In this document: positions 50,877 to 57,755 of the stretch, one piece after another
How positions within the stretch are numbered: position 1 is the stretch's first letter
Layout of the letters: each line of letters starts with the position of its first letter
Assembly: GCA_019113345.1 (NCBI GenBank)
Contig: DXHQ01000037.1
Location: forward strand, 1 to 64,000
Source: Candidatus Faecalibacterium intestinigallinarum
GTDB lineage: Bacteria > Bacillota > Clostridia > Oscillospirales > Ruminococcaceae
Length of the DNA: 64,000 nt
Reading direction: 5' to 3'
Notes under the pieces: model-generated
What the model was told of the DNA's origin: nothing
Databases searched by the model: none
Seen by the model: the letters and a program-made list of their open reading frames with translations, nothing else
Program-made: the position numbers and the translations under genes

Positions 50877-52190
50877 TCATTGTTCCGGCCAGCGGCCGAG
50901 TTCCAAAGCGGTGGTCAGGTGGTCCCGCAGGGCCTCGAAGGGCGCGGCTGCCGCCTCGTAGGTGTCGTAGGGCAGGGCGTCCAGCAGGGCGAACTGCCCT
51001 TGCAGGATGGTCTCAACGCCGGCGGCAGCCTGCCGGGCCAGCGCCACAGCGTCGCCGCCGACCGGGCCGGCTTCCAGCTCTGCCAGGCGGTCCTGCAGGG
51101 CGGCGGCCTCGCGGCGGGCCTTGTCCAGTTCGGCGCGGGCCGCCTCGGTCCCCTCGGCCCGCCACTGGGCGATGTCGTCGGGATCGGCGCCCCGCACTTC
51201 GATGGGCCGGGCCTCCAGCTCTGCGATGCGGGCAGCCTTGTCGCGGGCGTCCTGCTGAGCATCGGCCAGCTCGTCCTCCCTGGCCTTGAGCTGGGCCAGC
51301 AGCTCCTGGTACTGCTTGTGGGTGGTGATGTCCCCCTCCTTGACGGCCTGCACCAGCTCGGCCGGCGCCGAGGGCTTGGCCGCCGCATACAGCAGAGACG
51401 GGCTGGCGGCCTCCAAAACGGCCTGTTCTTCTGGCGTCGAGCCTTTCAGCAGGGCGGCGACCTGCAAAAGACGATAGGCAGTGTCTTTGCCCAGCCCCAC
51501 GCTGCCGCACCACTGAACGAATGTTTTTTCGGAATACTGGTTGTGGTTCATCTTGTGCCCGTCGCAAATTGCGACAGGCAAAAGCGCCCCGTGGGCAATG
51601 CTCACCGCCTGGGCCAGCTGGACGACATAGTCCCGCCGGGCCTCGGCGATCAGCCGTTCGGCCGCGTGCAGGGTGTCTGCCGTGCGCGGGTCAAGGCCGC
51701 TGTAATCAAACGCTGCCATGGCTGCGGGCGCAGCCTGCGCAGGCGCCAAAGGCGCGGCAGTGCCGCAGGCCGCAGGGCAGCCGGGGGCCGATCCAGAGGG
51801 TCGGGTAAGTACGGTCGAGGAGCCGGACGTCGAGGGCGCGGCATCCGTCGAGCAGCTGCTCGGCGCAGCAGATACGCCCGGATTCGCAGCAGCGGCCCCG
51901 CTCGGGGCAGTCTTGGGTTCGCATGGGGTTTCCTCCTCTTGGCAGGCGGCCTCCGCGGCCTTGCGCAGCCGCACAAAGTCAGCGTCCGGCACGCTCTGCC
52001 ATCCTTCGTCCTCAGCGTAGCGCTCCAGCCAGTCCTCCGGCGCGGGGCTGCCCGCCTCCTTCCGAAACAGGCCCGTGAGCAGGTCGCTCTTGACCCAGCG
52101 CCCGGCGCCGCCGAAAAAGAAGAACTCAAACTGATGCGTCCGGTCGTCCCAGCGGTAAGCCGCGCTGCGGTTGGCGTTTAAGTAGATCAC
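50877..52190 (-). CDS. large phage protein with helical C-terminal domain and Ala/Pro linker
   Basis: 437 residues, GTG start after GGAGGGAAGG. N-terminal region (1-105, FFFFGGAGRWVKSDLL) is followed by a low-complexity Ala/Pro/Ser/Thr linker (about 105-158). The C-terminal part starts near MAAFDYSGLD and carries DUF3102-like phage domain features (SEKTFVQWCGSVGLGKDTAYRLLQVAALL) and a coiled coil (about 290-385). The linker overlaps a Cys-rich gene in another frame, so the 437-residue frame may in fact be a joint of two proteins. Confidence 0.6.
   Translation of the reverse strand: MIYLNANRSAAYRWDDRTHQFEFFFFGGAGRWVKSDLLTGLFRKEAGSPAPEDWLERYAEDEGWQSVPDADFVRLRKAAEAACQEEETPCEPKTAPSGAAAANPGVSAAPSSCSTDAAPSTSGSSTVLTRPSGSAPGCPAACGTAAPLAPAQAAPAAMAAFDYSGLDPRTADTLHAAERLIAEARRDYVVQLAQAVSIAHGALLPVAICDGHKMNHNQYSEKTFVQWCGSVGLGKDTAYRLLQVAALLKGSTPEEQAVLEAASPSLLYAAAKPSAPAELVQAVKEGDITTHKQYQELLAQLKAREDELADAQQDARDKAARIAELEARPIEVRGADPDDIAQWRAEGTEAARAELDKARREAAALQDRLAELEAGPVGGDAVALARQAAAGVETILQGQFALLDALPYDTYEAAAAPFEALRDHLTTALELGRWPEQ
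51706..51924 (-). CDS. Cys-rich small protein encoded in an alternative frame
   Basis: 72 residues. The ATG at 51,924 follows AAGAGGAGGAAACCCC, a strong ribosome site. Ten cysteines (Cys6, 12, 13, 19, 20, 28, 51, 56, 62, 65) and the tract DVRLLDRTYPTLWIGPRLPCG look like a folded metal-binding protein, whereas the overlapping 437-residue frame is low-complexity here. The real gene could be this one; the two may also both be used. Confidence 0.55.
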   Translation of the reverse strand: MRTQDCPERGRCCESGRICCAEQLLDGCRALDVRLLDRTYPTLWIGPRLPCGLRHCRAFGACAGCARSHGSV

Positions 52191-52528
52191 AGCCTTCCCT
52201 CCATTCTGGCGGCCATCGTACCGTAGTCCACGCCCGCAGCACTTGCCGCCAAGACGACTTTGCGAATTGCCGCATCCGAAGCGGCGGCGCGGGCTTTGGC
52301 GCGTTCACGGATGATCTCAGGACTGGGTATAGTGTCGGGTCTGGGCTCGGGAATGCTCATATCCTCTTTGTGGGCGGCATTATAGGCGGCGCAGGCCATG
52401 AGCTTTGCTTTCCGGGCGCAGGCTGGACAGCGCTTGCGGCTGTAGCCCACGTTGTGCATCACCTTGCCGCAATCAATGCACACGCGGGTGAACTTCATGT
52501 TGTTGGCGGGGGCAGTAGTGTTGCGCAT
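52187..52528 (-). CDS. zinc-ribbon protein, paralogue of the 53,388 gene product
   Basis: 113 residues. CIDCGKVMHNVGYSRKRCPACARK is a zinc ribbon, and the C-terminus ends GVDYGTMAARMEGRL. The same layout, CVVCGKVMRGVGNKTKYCPECRR and GLSYGQYVARHTK, is found in the 53,388-53,810 protein, so the two arose by duplication. Confidence 0.65.
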   Translation of the reverse strand: MRNTTAPANNMKFTRVCIDCGKVMHNVGYSRKRCPACARKAKLMACAAYNAAHKEDMSIPEPRPDTIPSPEIIRERAKARAAASDAAIRKVVLAASAAGVDYGTMAARMEGRL

Positions 52529-52530
52529 GG

Positions 52531-52902
52531 TCAGCCCTCCTTTGTTTTGGGCTTGTGTGACGCTGTCAGCCCGCTGTCCACCCCGTACAGCCGCGCGGTG
52601 GATATGACATTGCGGGCCAGGTCGGTGAGGATGTCCCGGTCGCCGGCCCGGTCCGGCGCGTCCAGCGCATCGACGGCCGCGTGGGCCTTGACGGCCAGAC
52701 AGTAGACCGCGCCTCGCAGGGAGATCAGCTCGCTGTGGTCATCGGCCGCATTGGCGGCGACCCGCAGCGCGTCGGCCAGGTCCTGGGCCTGCTCCCGTTC
52801 GCGGTTATGGCGGGCCAGGCCGTCCTCCTGGTAGCGCTCCATAGCCCGGTCGGCCTTGGTCTGCCAGCGTTCGGCCAGGGCGATGATTTCAACCTTGGTC
52901 AT
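52531..52902 (-). CDS. helical phage protein of unknown function
   Basis: 123 residues, helical throughout (MTKVEIIALAERWQTKADRAMERYQ). No motif recognised. Overlaps its upstream neighbour by about 14 nt. Confidence 0.55.
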   Translation of the reverse strand: MTKVEIIALAERWQTKADRAMERYQEDGLARHNREREQAQDLADALRVAANAADDHSELISLRGAVYCLAVKAHAAVDALDAPDRAGDRDILTDLARNVISTARLYGVDSGLTASHKPKTKEG

Positions 52903-53086
52903 GGTTGCTCACCTCCTGTACCAGGGCTGCAGATGCAGCCAACAGTTGCTTGATCTCCCACGGCAGCAGGCCCGTGTCCTCGTACTCGGCCAGCCGCTGG
53001 ACAAGCTCTGCTTTAGTGGCGGCGCTCCAGTAACCGTCCTTGATGCCGTTTGCCCGCTGGTGGGTCATGCGATCGTTTTCAGTCAC
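52889..53086 (-). CDS. small phage protein of unknown function
   Basis: 65 residues. VQRLAEYEDTGLLPWEIKQLLA is a short motif frequent in small phage early proteins. No function known. Confidence 0.58.
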   Translation of the reverse strand: MTENDRMTHQRANGIKDGYWSAATKAELVQRLAEYEDTGLLPWEIKQLLAASAALVQEVSNHDQG

Positions 53087-53294
53087 GGCAGCTCACCTCC
53101 TTCGGCGGCTCGGGAAGCGGCATCCAGTGGGTGACGTGCTTGGTGCGGGCGCCGTACACCTTCCACCAATCCCCCAAATCCCGGCATCCCTGCTCCACCT
53201 TGAGCTGATCCTTGCTATAGGGGCGGCAGACGATGACAGGCTGGCCATACGGCGGCAACTTGTCCTTGACGCTGGTCCAGTTCATCTCTTGCAT
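53079..53294 (-). CDS. DUF551 family phage protein
   Basis: 71 residues. WTSVKDKLPPYGQPVIVCRPYS at the start and THWMPLPEPPKE at the end are the DUF551 signature seen in many phages. It is preceded by a 93-nt gap with hairpins (see 53,295-53,387). Confidence 0.8.
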   Translation of the reverse strand: MQEMNWTSVKDKLPPYGQPVIVCRPYSKDQLKVEQGCRDLGDWWKVYGARTKHVTHWMPLPEPPKEVSCRD

Positions 53295-53387
53295 TTTGCT
53301 TTACCTCCCTGTATAATGGGGGCGAGAAGCGCCCCCTGTTTCTCGCTTTTGGCCCTGCCCGATCTAGCTCATCGGGTGGGGTCGCTT
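53295..53387. other. hairpin-rich spacer in the early operon
   Basis: Two stable hairpins: GGGGGCG-AGAAG-CGCCCCC at about 53,319-53,337 and CCCGAT...ATCGGG at about 53,357-53,376. On the minus strand no clear T-run follows, so they could be processing or regulatory elements rather than terminators. Confidence 0.4.
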
Positions 53388-53810
53388 TTATTTTGTGTGC
53401 CTGGCCACATACTGGCCGTAACTCAGCCCGGCGGCGTCGGCCTCGGCCGCTACCGCGCGGACGTCCCCGCTTGCGGGGTGTTTGGAACGATCCCGCTTGA
53501 TGCGTGCCAGTTCGCGGGCCCTTGCATTTTCGCGCTCGCGGCGGCACTCGGGGCAATACTTGGTTTTGTTGCCTACGCCCCGCATCACCTTGCCGCAGAC
53601 TACGCAGATGCGGATGTATCCGCGTTTGCCCGAGCGGCTGCCGAGGGGCTGCGGCTCTTTGGGATTGGGCTTGTCGCCGCGGTGCGCGGCCGCATAGGCG
53701 GCGCGGCGCTCTCTGTCCAGGGCGATGCGGCAGTCGGTGCAGTACCGCTGCGGCCCGCGCGGATGCTCGATCAGGCGTCCGCAGCGCTGGCAGGGGGCCG
53801 CGGGTCTCAT
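53388..53810 (-). CDS. double zinc-ribbon phage protein
   Basis: 140 residues from the ATG at 53,810, overlapping the upstream stop (ATGA). Two zinc-ribbon pairs: CQRC/CTDC (about 7-27) and CVVC/CPEC (about 69-89). C-terminal SGDVRAVAAEADAAGLSYGQYVARHTK is shared with the 52,187 gene product. Probably binds nucleic acid. Confidence 0.65.
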   Translation of the reverse strand: MRPAAPCQRCGRLIEHPRGPQRYCTDCRIALDRERRAAYAAAHRGDKPNPKEPQPLGSRSGKRGYIRICVVCGKVMRGVGNKTKYCPECRRERENARARELARIKRDRSKHPASGDVRAVAAEADAAGLSYGQYVARHTK

Positions 53811-54085
53811 GCGCTGTGCCGCCAGTTGCTGCGGCGCTCGATCTTGCGGACAGGCACCCGCTTGTACTCGTCCATGGCGCGCTTGAGGTCGTCCTCGGAC
53901 AGCGAGACCAGCGCAGCCATCAGCGCGGCAAGCAGAAAGCACAGGGTTGCAGTCAGCGCGTACAGCCACCACAGGGCGGGGTACTCGGCAATGCCGCACA
54001 ACAGCCACATGCCAAAGCCGCCCAGGGACACGACGCAGAGCTTGCCGCCAAAGAGGGCTGTCTTGCGGATGTAAAATCGTTCCAT
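53807..54085 (-). CDS. two-segment membrane protein
   Basis: 92 residues. Two hydrophobic segments (about 14-33 and 40-62: CFLLAALMAALVSL) and a basic C-terminus (RKIERRSNWRHSA). Encoded in the early operon; small membrane proteins there can be superinfection-exclusion factors, but nothing in the sequence proves that. Confidence 0.6.
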   Translation of the reverse strand: MERFYIRKTALFGGKLCVVSLGGFGMWLLCGIAEYPALWWLYALTATLCFLLAALMAALVSLSEDDLKRAMDEYKRVPVRKIERRSNWRHSA

Positions 54086-54097
54086 GATGACCTCCTG

Positions 54098-54358
54098 TCA
54101 TTTCAAACGTGCGTCCAGCCGGCGGATGCCGCCGGACATCTCGGGAGTGCTGTCATGCGGCGGAGTGCCGGCGCGCAGCAGGGCCAGCACGTCGTCCAGG
54201 TTGATGAGGGTCTTACTGCCGGCGTGTATAGCGGGCAGGCGTCCTTCTCGGGCAAGCTGGCGGATGTAGTATTCGGTAACGCCGCTGCCGGGGTCCAGGG
54301 CCTTGATTTCGGCCACGATGCCGGCGGCTGTGCGCATCCGGGGGATGGGTTCGGTCAT
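54098..54358 (-). CDS. excisionase/MerR-like HTH protein
   Basis: 86 residues. GVTEYYIRQLAREGRLPAIHAGSKTLINLDDVLALL is the helix-turn-helix of the excisionase (HTH_17) family. Candidate Xis of this phage or a DNA-binding early regulator. Confidence 0.7.
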   Translation of the reverse strand: MTEPIPRMRTAAGIVAEIKALDPGSGVTEYYIRQLAREGRLPAIHAGSKTLINLDDVLALLRAGTPPHDSTPEMSGGIRRLDARLK

Positions 54359-54361
54359 GGG

Positions 54362-54574
54362 TCAGTCCTCCTTCCCGGTGGCGGCGAGGGCGGCGGCCCG
54401 GATGGCTTTGCCGCACTCGTCGCAGTAGGTGAGGGTGCCCAGCAGGTCGCAGTCGCCGTCGGCGATCTCAGCCTGCAGGTCCACCGCGTGCAGCACCCCG
54501 CACTGCGGGCAGAATGCGTAGACGCGGTCAGGATCGATGGGGATCAGCTTGCGCTTGTGCAGGATGTAAAACAT
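54362..54574 (-). CDS. zinc-ribbon early protein
   Basis: 70 residues. CPQC (about 22-25) and CDEC (about 51-54) form one zinc ribbon in an acidic protein (MFYILHKRKLIPIDPDRVYAFCPQCG begins it, shortened). Its function is unknown. Confidence 0.6.
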   Translation of the reverse strand: MFYILHKRKLIPIDPDRVYAFCPQCGVLHAVDLQAEIADGDCDLLGTLTYCDECGKAIRAAALAATGKED

Positions 54575-54664
54575 TGATGCTCCTTGTCTTTTTGTTCACT
54601 TCCTCCTATACTTGATTTACCGGCTGTTGCCGCAGCCGAGATTCAAGGAAAGGAGGGAATTGCG

Positions 54665-54880
54665 TTGTGGATTTATCGTTCTCCCATTGGGCCATTTGTA
54701 ATTCGGCGCGCCCGCGATGGATATTATGAGCTTTGGCACGGCAGTGAGTGTTATGGCCGCTACATCAACCCTGTTGCCGCAGCGGATGATGTCTACTTGC
54801 AGCACACCGGCTGCGACCAATGGGATGATTTGAACATTTCCAACGCGCCCACCGATTTGGGCGAATGGGAGAGAACTTAA
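54665..54880 (+). CDS. small phage protein on the opposite strand (TTG start)
   Basis: 71 residues. The TTG at 54,665 follows AAAGGAGGG with correct spacing. Sequence: LWIYRSPIGPFVIRR, then YYELWHGSECYGRYINPV and DLNISNAPTDLGEW. It is the only + strand gene within the early operon, and a + strand terminator (54,891-54,929) directly follows. Not recognised; may be a small toxin-like, regulatory or counter-transcribed gene. Confidence 0.6.
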   Translation: MWIYRSPIGPFVIRRARDGYYELWHGSECYGRYINPVAAADDVYLQHTGCDQWDDLNISNAPTDLGEWERT

Positions 54881-54884
54881 CCTC

Positions 54885-55121
54885 TCACGGGAGCGGACGC
54901 TGGTCATCGGCGTCTGCTCTTTCGCTTTTATCCGCCATTTTACACAGCACCGCCAAAATCTTGCTTATGGCGCTGATCGTATTGGACATCTCAAAGGACA
55001 TCTCGCTGCTCAAGATGTTGCCACCGATAATGCGGGCAGTCATGAATTCGCAGTAGTAGACCACCAGTCGTGTGACACTGCACATTGCCCTATCGACCAA
55101 AGTCCTGCTTTCTTTCGTCAT
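54885..55121 (-). CDS. helical early protein of unknown function
   Basis: 78 residues. ATG behind AAAGGAG. Helical, with several Met and Cys (LVVYYCEFMTARIIGGN). Its 3' end contains the terminator for the opposite-strand gene. Unknown function. Confidence 0.55.
   Translation of the reverse strand: MTKESRTLVDRAMCSVTRLVVYYCEFMTARIIGGNILSSEMSFEMSNTISAISKILAVLCKMADKSERADADDQRPLP
54891..54929 (+). terminator. terminator of the + strand early gene
   Basis: GAGCGGACGC pairs with GCGTCTGCTC (one mismatch) followed by TTTCGCTTTT. Lies in the last codons of the opposing gene. Confidence 0.7.
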
Positions 55122-55169
55122 AATTTTGCTCCTTTCTTAAACTCTTTTATCCGTCCCAGGACGGATAGT

Positions 55170-55406
55170 TCACAACTTTAAGGTTGCCTCTGTGATGAGC
55201 AGGGCCGTCGGGTAGTCCGGGTCATATTCAAATGTGATCCGGACTTTCTGTTTGTCATCCACGAACTTCATAAAGTCCGCGATGGCTGCGAGCCTCTTGA
55301 AGGCGTCGGCCTTGTCCCAGACACCGACTCCGGTATTGGGCGCCGCCGATGTGCCCATTAAGATGCTGTACCCGTAGTGCAGCAGCGTTTCTGTTTTACG
55401 ATTCAT
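55170..55406 (-). CDS. small phage protein of unknown function
   Basis: 78 residues from the ATG at 55,406, whose A-TG-A overlaps the stop of the HTH gene before it. Sequence starts MNRKTETLLHYGYSILMGTS. Not recognised. Confidence 0.58.
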   Translation of the reverse strand: MNRKTETLLHYGYSILMGTSAAPNTGVGVWDKADAFKRLAAIADFMKFVDDKQKVRITFEYDPDYPTALLITEATLKL

Positions 55407-55600
55407 TTGTCCTCCCTTCTTTCGATCAGCCGGTCGAGCGCAGCGTTCAACTTGGACTCTGCGCCTTTGGGAGTACGGTGACCATTGATAACGGCGCTCA
55501 GGTAGCGGTAGTCCCAGCCGGCTTCGGTGGCGAGCTGTCGTGCGGTTACGCCGGAAAGGTGCATCCGCCCCAGTAAATCTGCCGTCCATTGCGCAGGCAT
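55403..55600 (-). CDS. Cro-like XRE-type repressor
   Basis: 65 residues from the ATG at 55,600 behind GGAGG. HTH at LSGVTARQLATEAGWDYRYLSAVINGHRTP. A longer frame opens at 55,654 (TTG) behind GGAGGTGATT but lacks a good start, apart from a rare ATT. It faces the repressor across the operator region and probably acts as Cro or early regulator. Confidence 0.68.
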   Translation of the reverse strand: MPAQWTADLLGRMHLSGVTARQLATEAGWDYRYLSAVINGHRTPKGAESKLNAALDRLIERREDK

Positions 55601-55694
55601 CGCGGCCTTTGCCTCCGAGCTAACGTTGATTTGACTAATTTTAATCACCTCCAATTGTGCAAAAGAGCAAAGTTTAATTTGTTCTTCTATAATA

Positions 55695-55832
55695 GTTGAA
55701 CTTGTTCGTCATTTGTGATATGATTTGATTGTCGAACAAAATAATCTCAAACGTTGAACAAGTTCAACCTTGCAAGCACAGTATAGCTGATTTTATCCAA
55801 CTTTACAAGAGTTTTCGTTGAACTTTTTCAAC
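55695..55832. promoter_or_regulatory. immunity operator region with three repressor sites
   Basis: Three related 16-bp palindromes with the core GTTGAAC-2 nt-GTTCAAC: 55,695-55,710 (GTTGAACTTGTTCGTC, imperfect), 55,753-55,768 (perfect, GTTGAACAAGTTCAAC) and 55,817-55,832 (GTTGAACTTTTTCAAC). They lie between the divergent repressor (55,868) and Cro-like genes. AT-rich spacers between them hold promoters in both directions; exact -10/-35 boxes are uncertain. Confidence 0.75.
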
Positions 55833-55867
55833 TTTTACAAGTTGCATAAAATTCAGGAGTGAATATT

Positions 55868-56200
55868 GTGTTTTATGACCTGTTTATTGAGCTATGCCGC
55901 AAAAAGGGTGTTGCCCCCACACGCGCCGCGATGGAAATAGGGCTGAATAAATCCACGCCGACCACTTGGAAAAAGAAAGGGTTGACCCCACAGGGAGCCA
56001 CCCTACAAAAAATTGCTGACTATTTTGGTGTGACAACAGATTGCCTTTTGGGTACCGAAACAGAAAAAGACCCCGCTGCTCCTAGCGAGGTCTCTGAATC
56101 CGATCTGAAGTTTGCGCTGTTCGGTGGCGAGGCCACCGACAAGCAGCTGGACGAAGTGCGGCGCTTCGCTCGGTTTATCAAAGAGCGTGATGCAAAGTGA
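55868..56200 (+). CDS. phage repressor, XRE-type
   Basis: 110 residues from the GTG at 55,868 (AGGAG 8 nt before); a GTG at 55,859 is in frame but has poorer spacing. HTH region: KKGVAPTRAAMEIGLNKSTPTTWKKKGLTPQ, then KIADYFGVTTDCLLG. Acidic linker and a C-terminal helix follow; the protein is short and has no LexA-like peptidase domain, so control of induction probably needs the ImmA-like protease encoded next. Overlaps that gene (GTGA). Confidence 0.88.
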   Translation: MFYDLFIELCRKKGVAPTRAAMEIGLNKSTPTTWKKKGLTPQGATLQKIADYFGVTTDCLLGTETEKDPAAPSEVSESDLKFALFGGEATDKQLDEVRRFARFIKERDAK

Positions 56201-56601
56201 ATTTGAATGACTTGTACCGTTTGGCCGAGGCTAAAGGAATCGATGTATCCAATTTTCCGCTGCCGGAAAGCGGCAGCCTTGCGCTGGAGCTGGGCAACCG
56301 ACAGTATATCGGGATAGACAACTCCCGGCGCTACTCCGCCGGGGAAGAAGCCGCCCACCTGGGGCACGAACTGGGACACTGTCTGTACGGGGGATTCTAC
56401 AACGAAAAATCCGCCCTGGACACCATCATGCGACATGAGGTGCGGGCGGATAAGTGGTACATCGAAAACGCTATCCCGCGGGCAGAGCTGGAAAGGCTGC
56501 TGGCCGGCGGGTATGAGCTTTGGGAGATCGCAGAGATTATGGGCACGACTGAGGATTATATCCAAAAGGCGTGCGCATATTACGCGATTGGAAATATGTA
56601 G
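56197..56601 (+). CDS. ImmA/IrrE-family metallopeptidase
   Basis: 134 residues. HELGH motif at His57-Glu58-Leu59-Gly60-His61 with a downstream Glu/Asp-rich segment (RHEVRADKWYIENAI). ImmA proteins cleave the adjacent phage repressor on DNA damage signals (known in ICEBs1). Its overlap with the repressor gene fits this pairing. Confidence 0.9.
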   Translation: MNLNDLYRLAEAKGIDVSNFPLPESGSLALELGNRQYIGIDNSRRYSAGEEAAHLGHELGHCLYGGFYNEKSALDTIMRHEVRADKWYIENAIPRAELERLLAGGYELWEIAEIMGTTEDYIQKACAYYAIGNM

Positions 56602-56607
56602 GGGAGG

Positions 56608-57606
56608 ATGAATATGGGGTTACGCTTCCGAAAGAGTAAAAAAGTAGGCCCGTTCCGGGTCAATATCAGCCAAAAAGGCGTGGGCTGGTCTGTGGGGGTG
56701 CCGGGTCTGCGCTACACAAAGAAAGCAGGCGGCGGCAGCCGCGTAACAGCCAGCGTGCCAGGGACAGGCATCTCTTATGTGAAAGAGTCCGGCGGCAGCA
56801 ATCAGAGGAAAAAGCCCCGGATAGCAGAAGGCAACACGGCAAAGTTGAATGCAGCCAAACCATCTGCGTCGCGTATGCCTGTTCCGTCCCCCGAGCTGAC
56901 AGAGCCGCAGCCTCCCCAGAACGGCGGCAAAAAAACCGGACACGGTTGCTTATGGTGGGTAATGGCAATATTTTTCTGGCCATTTTTCCTATCCGCCTGG
57001 TTTTGGAAGACCGACAAGTTCAAGCTCAAAAAGCCTGCAAGAGCTTTTGCCCTGGTTGCAGTTTGGGCAATTCTTCTGGCTTCTTGGAGTGCTTCTTCTA
57101 CCGAGTCCAATCTGGCAGTGTCCAGCTCCGCGGCGTCTTCCGTTGTATCGTCTTCTGCGCCAGCTTTGGAGGCAGAAAGCGAACCAGAAAGCCTAGCCGC
57201 ATCATCTGAGCCAGCAGAAGATGTTGCGGACAGCCAGCCGGAAGAAGCCGCATCCGCGCCCATGCAGGAAGAGGCTCCATCCGAATCAACTCCCGCGTCC
57301 GAAGCGCCTGCTGCAGCCGCTCCCAGTGAACCTGCACAAGACGCAACCGCTCCCGACAGTACGGCTTCCGGCTCGCCTGCAGTGGTCCCCGCGCCCGTAC
57401 CTGTCCCCACGCCTGCGCCTGCAGAGAGCAGCTCGGTGGAAGAGACGATCGAGGAACCTGAACCGCAAGAGGCGATGGTGTGGGTCACAGCGACCGGCTC
57501 CAAATATCATAGCCGGCCAAACTGCGGCAACACAAAAAGCTCCTCGCAGGTGCCGATCAGCCGGGCTATTGCAATGGGCCTGGAACCATGTAAACGCTGC
57601 TACTAA
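56608..57606 (+). CDS. DUF4236 membrane protein with C-terminal zinc domain
   Basis: 332 residues; preferred start is the ATG at 56,614, six nt after AGGGGAGG. N-terminal DUF4236 (FRKSKKVGPFRVNISQKGVGWSVGVPG) is followed by two membrane segments (about 105-150), a long Ala/Ser/Glu/Pro linker (about 165-285) and a C-terminal Ada-like zinc motif (YHSRPNC, PCKRC). It is the third gene of the lysogeny operon. Function unknown; it could be a lysogen surface or signalling protein. Confidence 0.7.
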   Translation: MNMGLRFRKSKKVGPFRVNISQKGVGWSVGVPGLRYTKKAGGGSRVTASVPGTGISYVKESGGSNQRKKPRIAEGNTAKLNAAKPSASRMPVPSPELTEPQPPQNGGKKTGHGCLWWVMAIFFWPFFLSAWFWKTDKFKLKKPARAFALVAVWAILLASWSASSTESNLAVSSSAASSVVSSSAPALEAESEPESLAASSEPAEDVADSQPEEAASAPMQEEAPSESTPASEAPAAAAPSEPAQDATAPDSTASGSPAVVPAPVPVPTPAPAESSSVEETIEEPEPQEAMVWVTATGSKYHSRPNCGNTKSSSQVPISRAIAMGLEPCKRCY

Positions 57607-57649
57607 AACAAAAAGAACCCCGTCCACCTGTTGGCGCAGGTGAACGGGG
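57606..57649 (-). terminator. terminator after the DUF4236 gene, active leftward
   Basis: CCCCGTCCACCTG pairs with CAGGTGAACGGGG; on the minus strand the T-run follows. No minus-strand gene feeds it directly, so it may shield the immunity genes from leftward host transcription. Confidence 0.65.
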
Positions 57650-57712
57650 CAACAGACCGGCTCCCCTCAAAGAGGATCGTCGCACAGCCCTAGACACTGT
57701 GAGTATACCTCT

Positions 57713-57744
57713 TTTTGGGTGGGTCTGTCAACCTATACCCAAAA
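57713..57744. repeat. inverted repeat at the integrase ribosome site
   Basis: TTTTGGGT (57,713-57,720) and ACCCAAAA (57,737-57,744) are perfect complements with an inner GGT/ACC pair; the right arm touches the AGGAGG of the integrase. It could be an operator or a translational block. Confidence 0.55.
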
Positions 57745-57755
57745 GGAGGTTTTTT

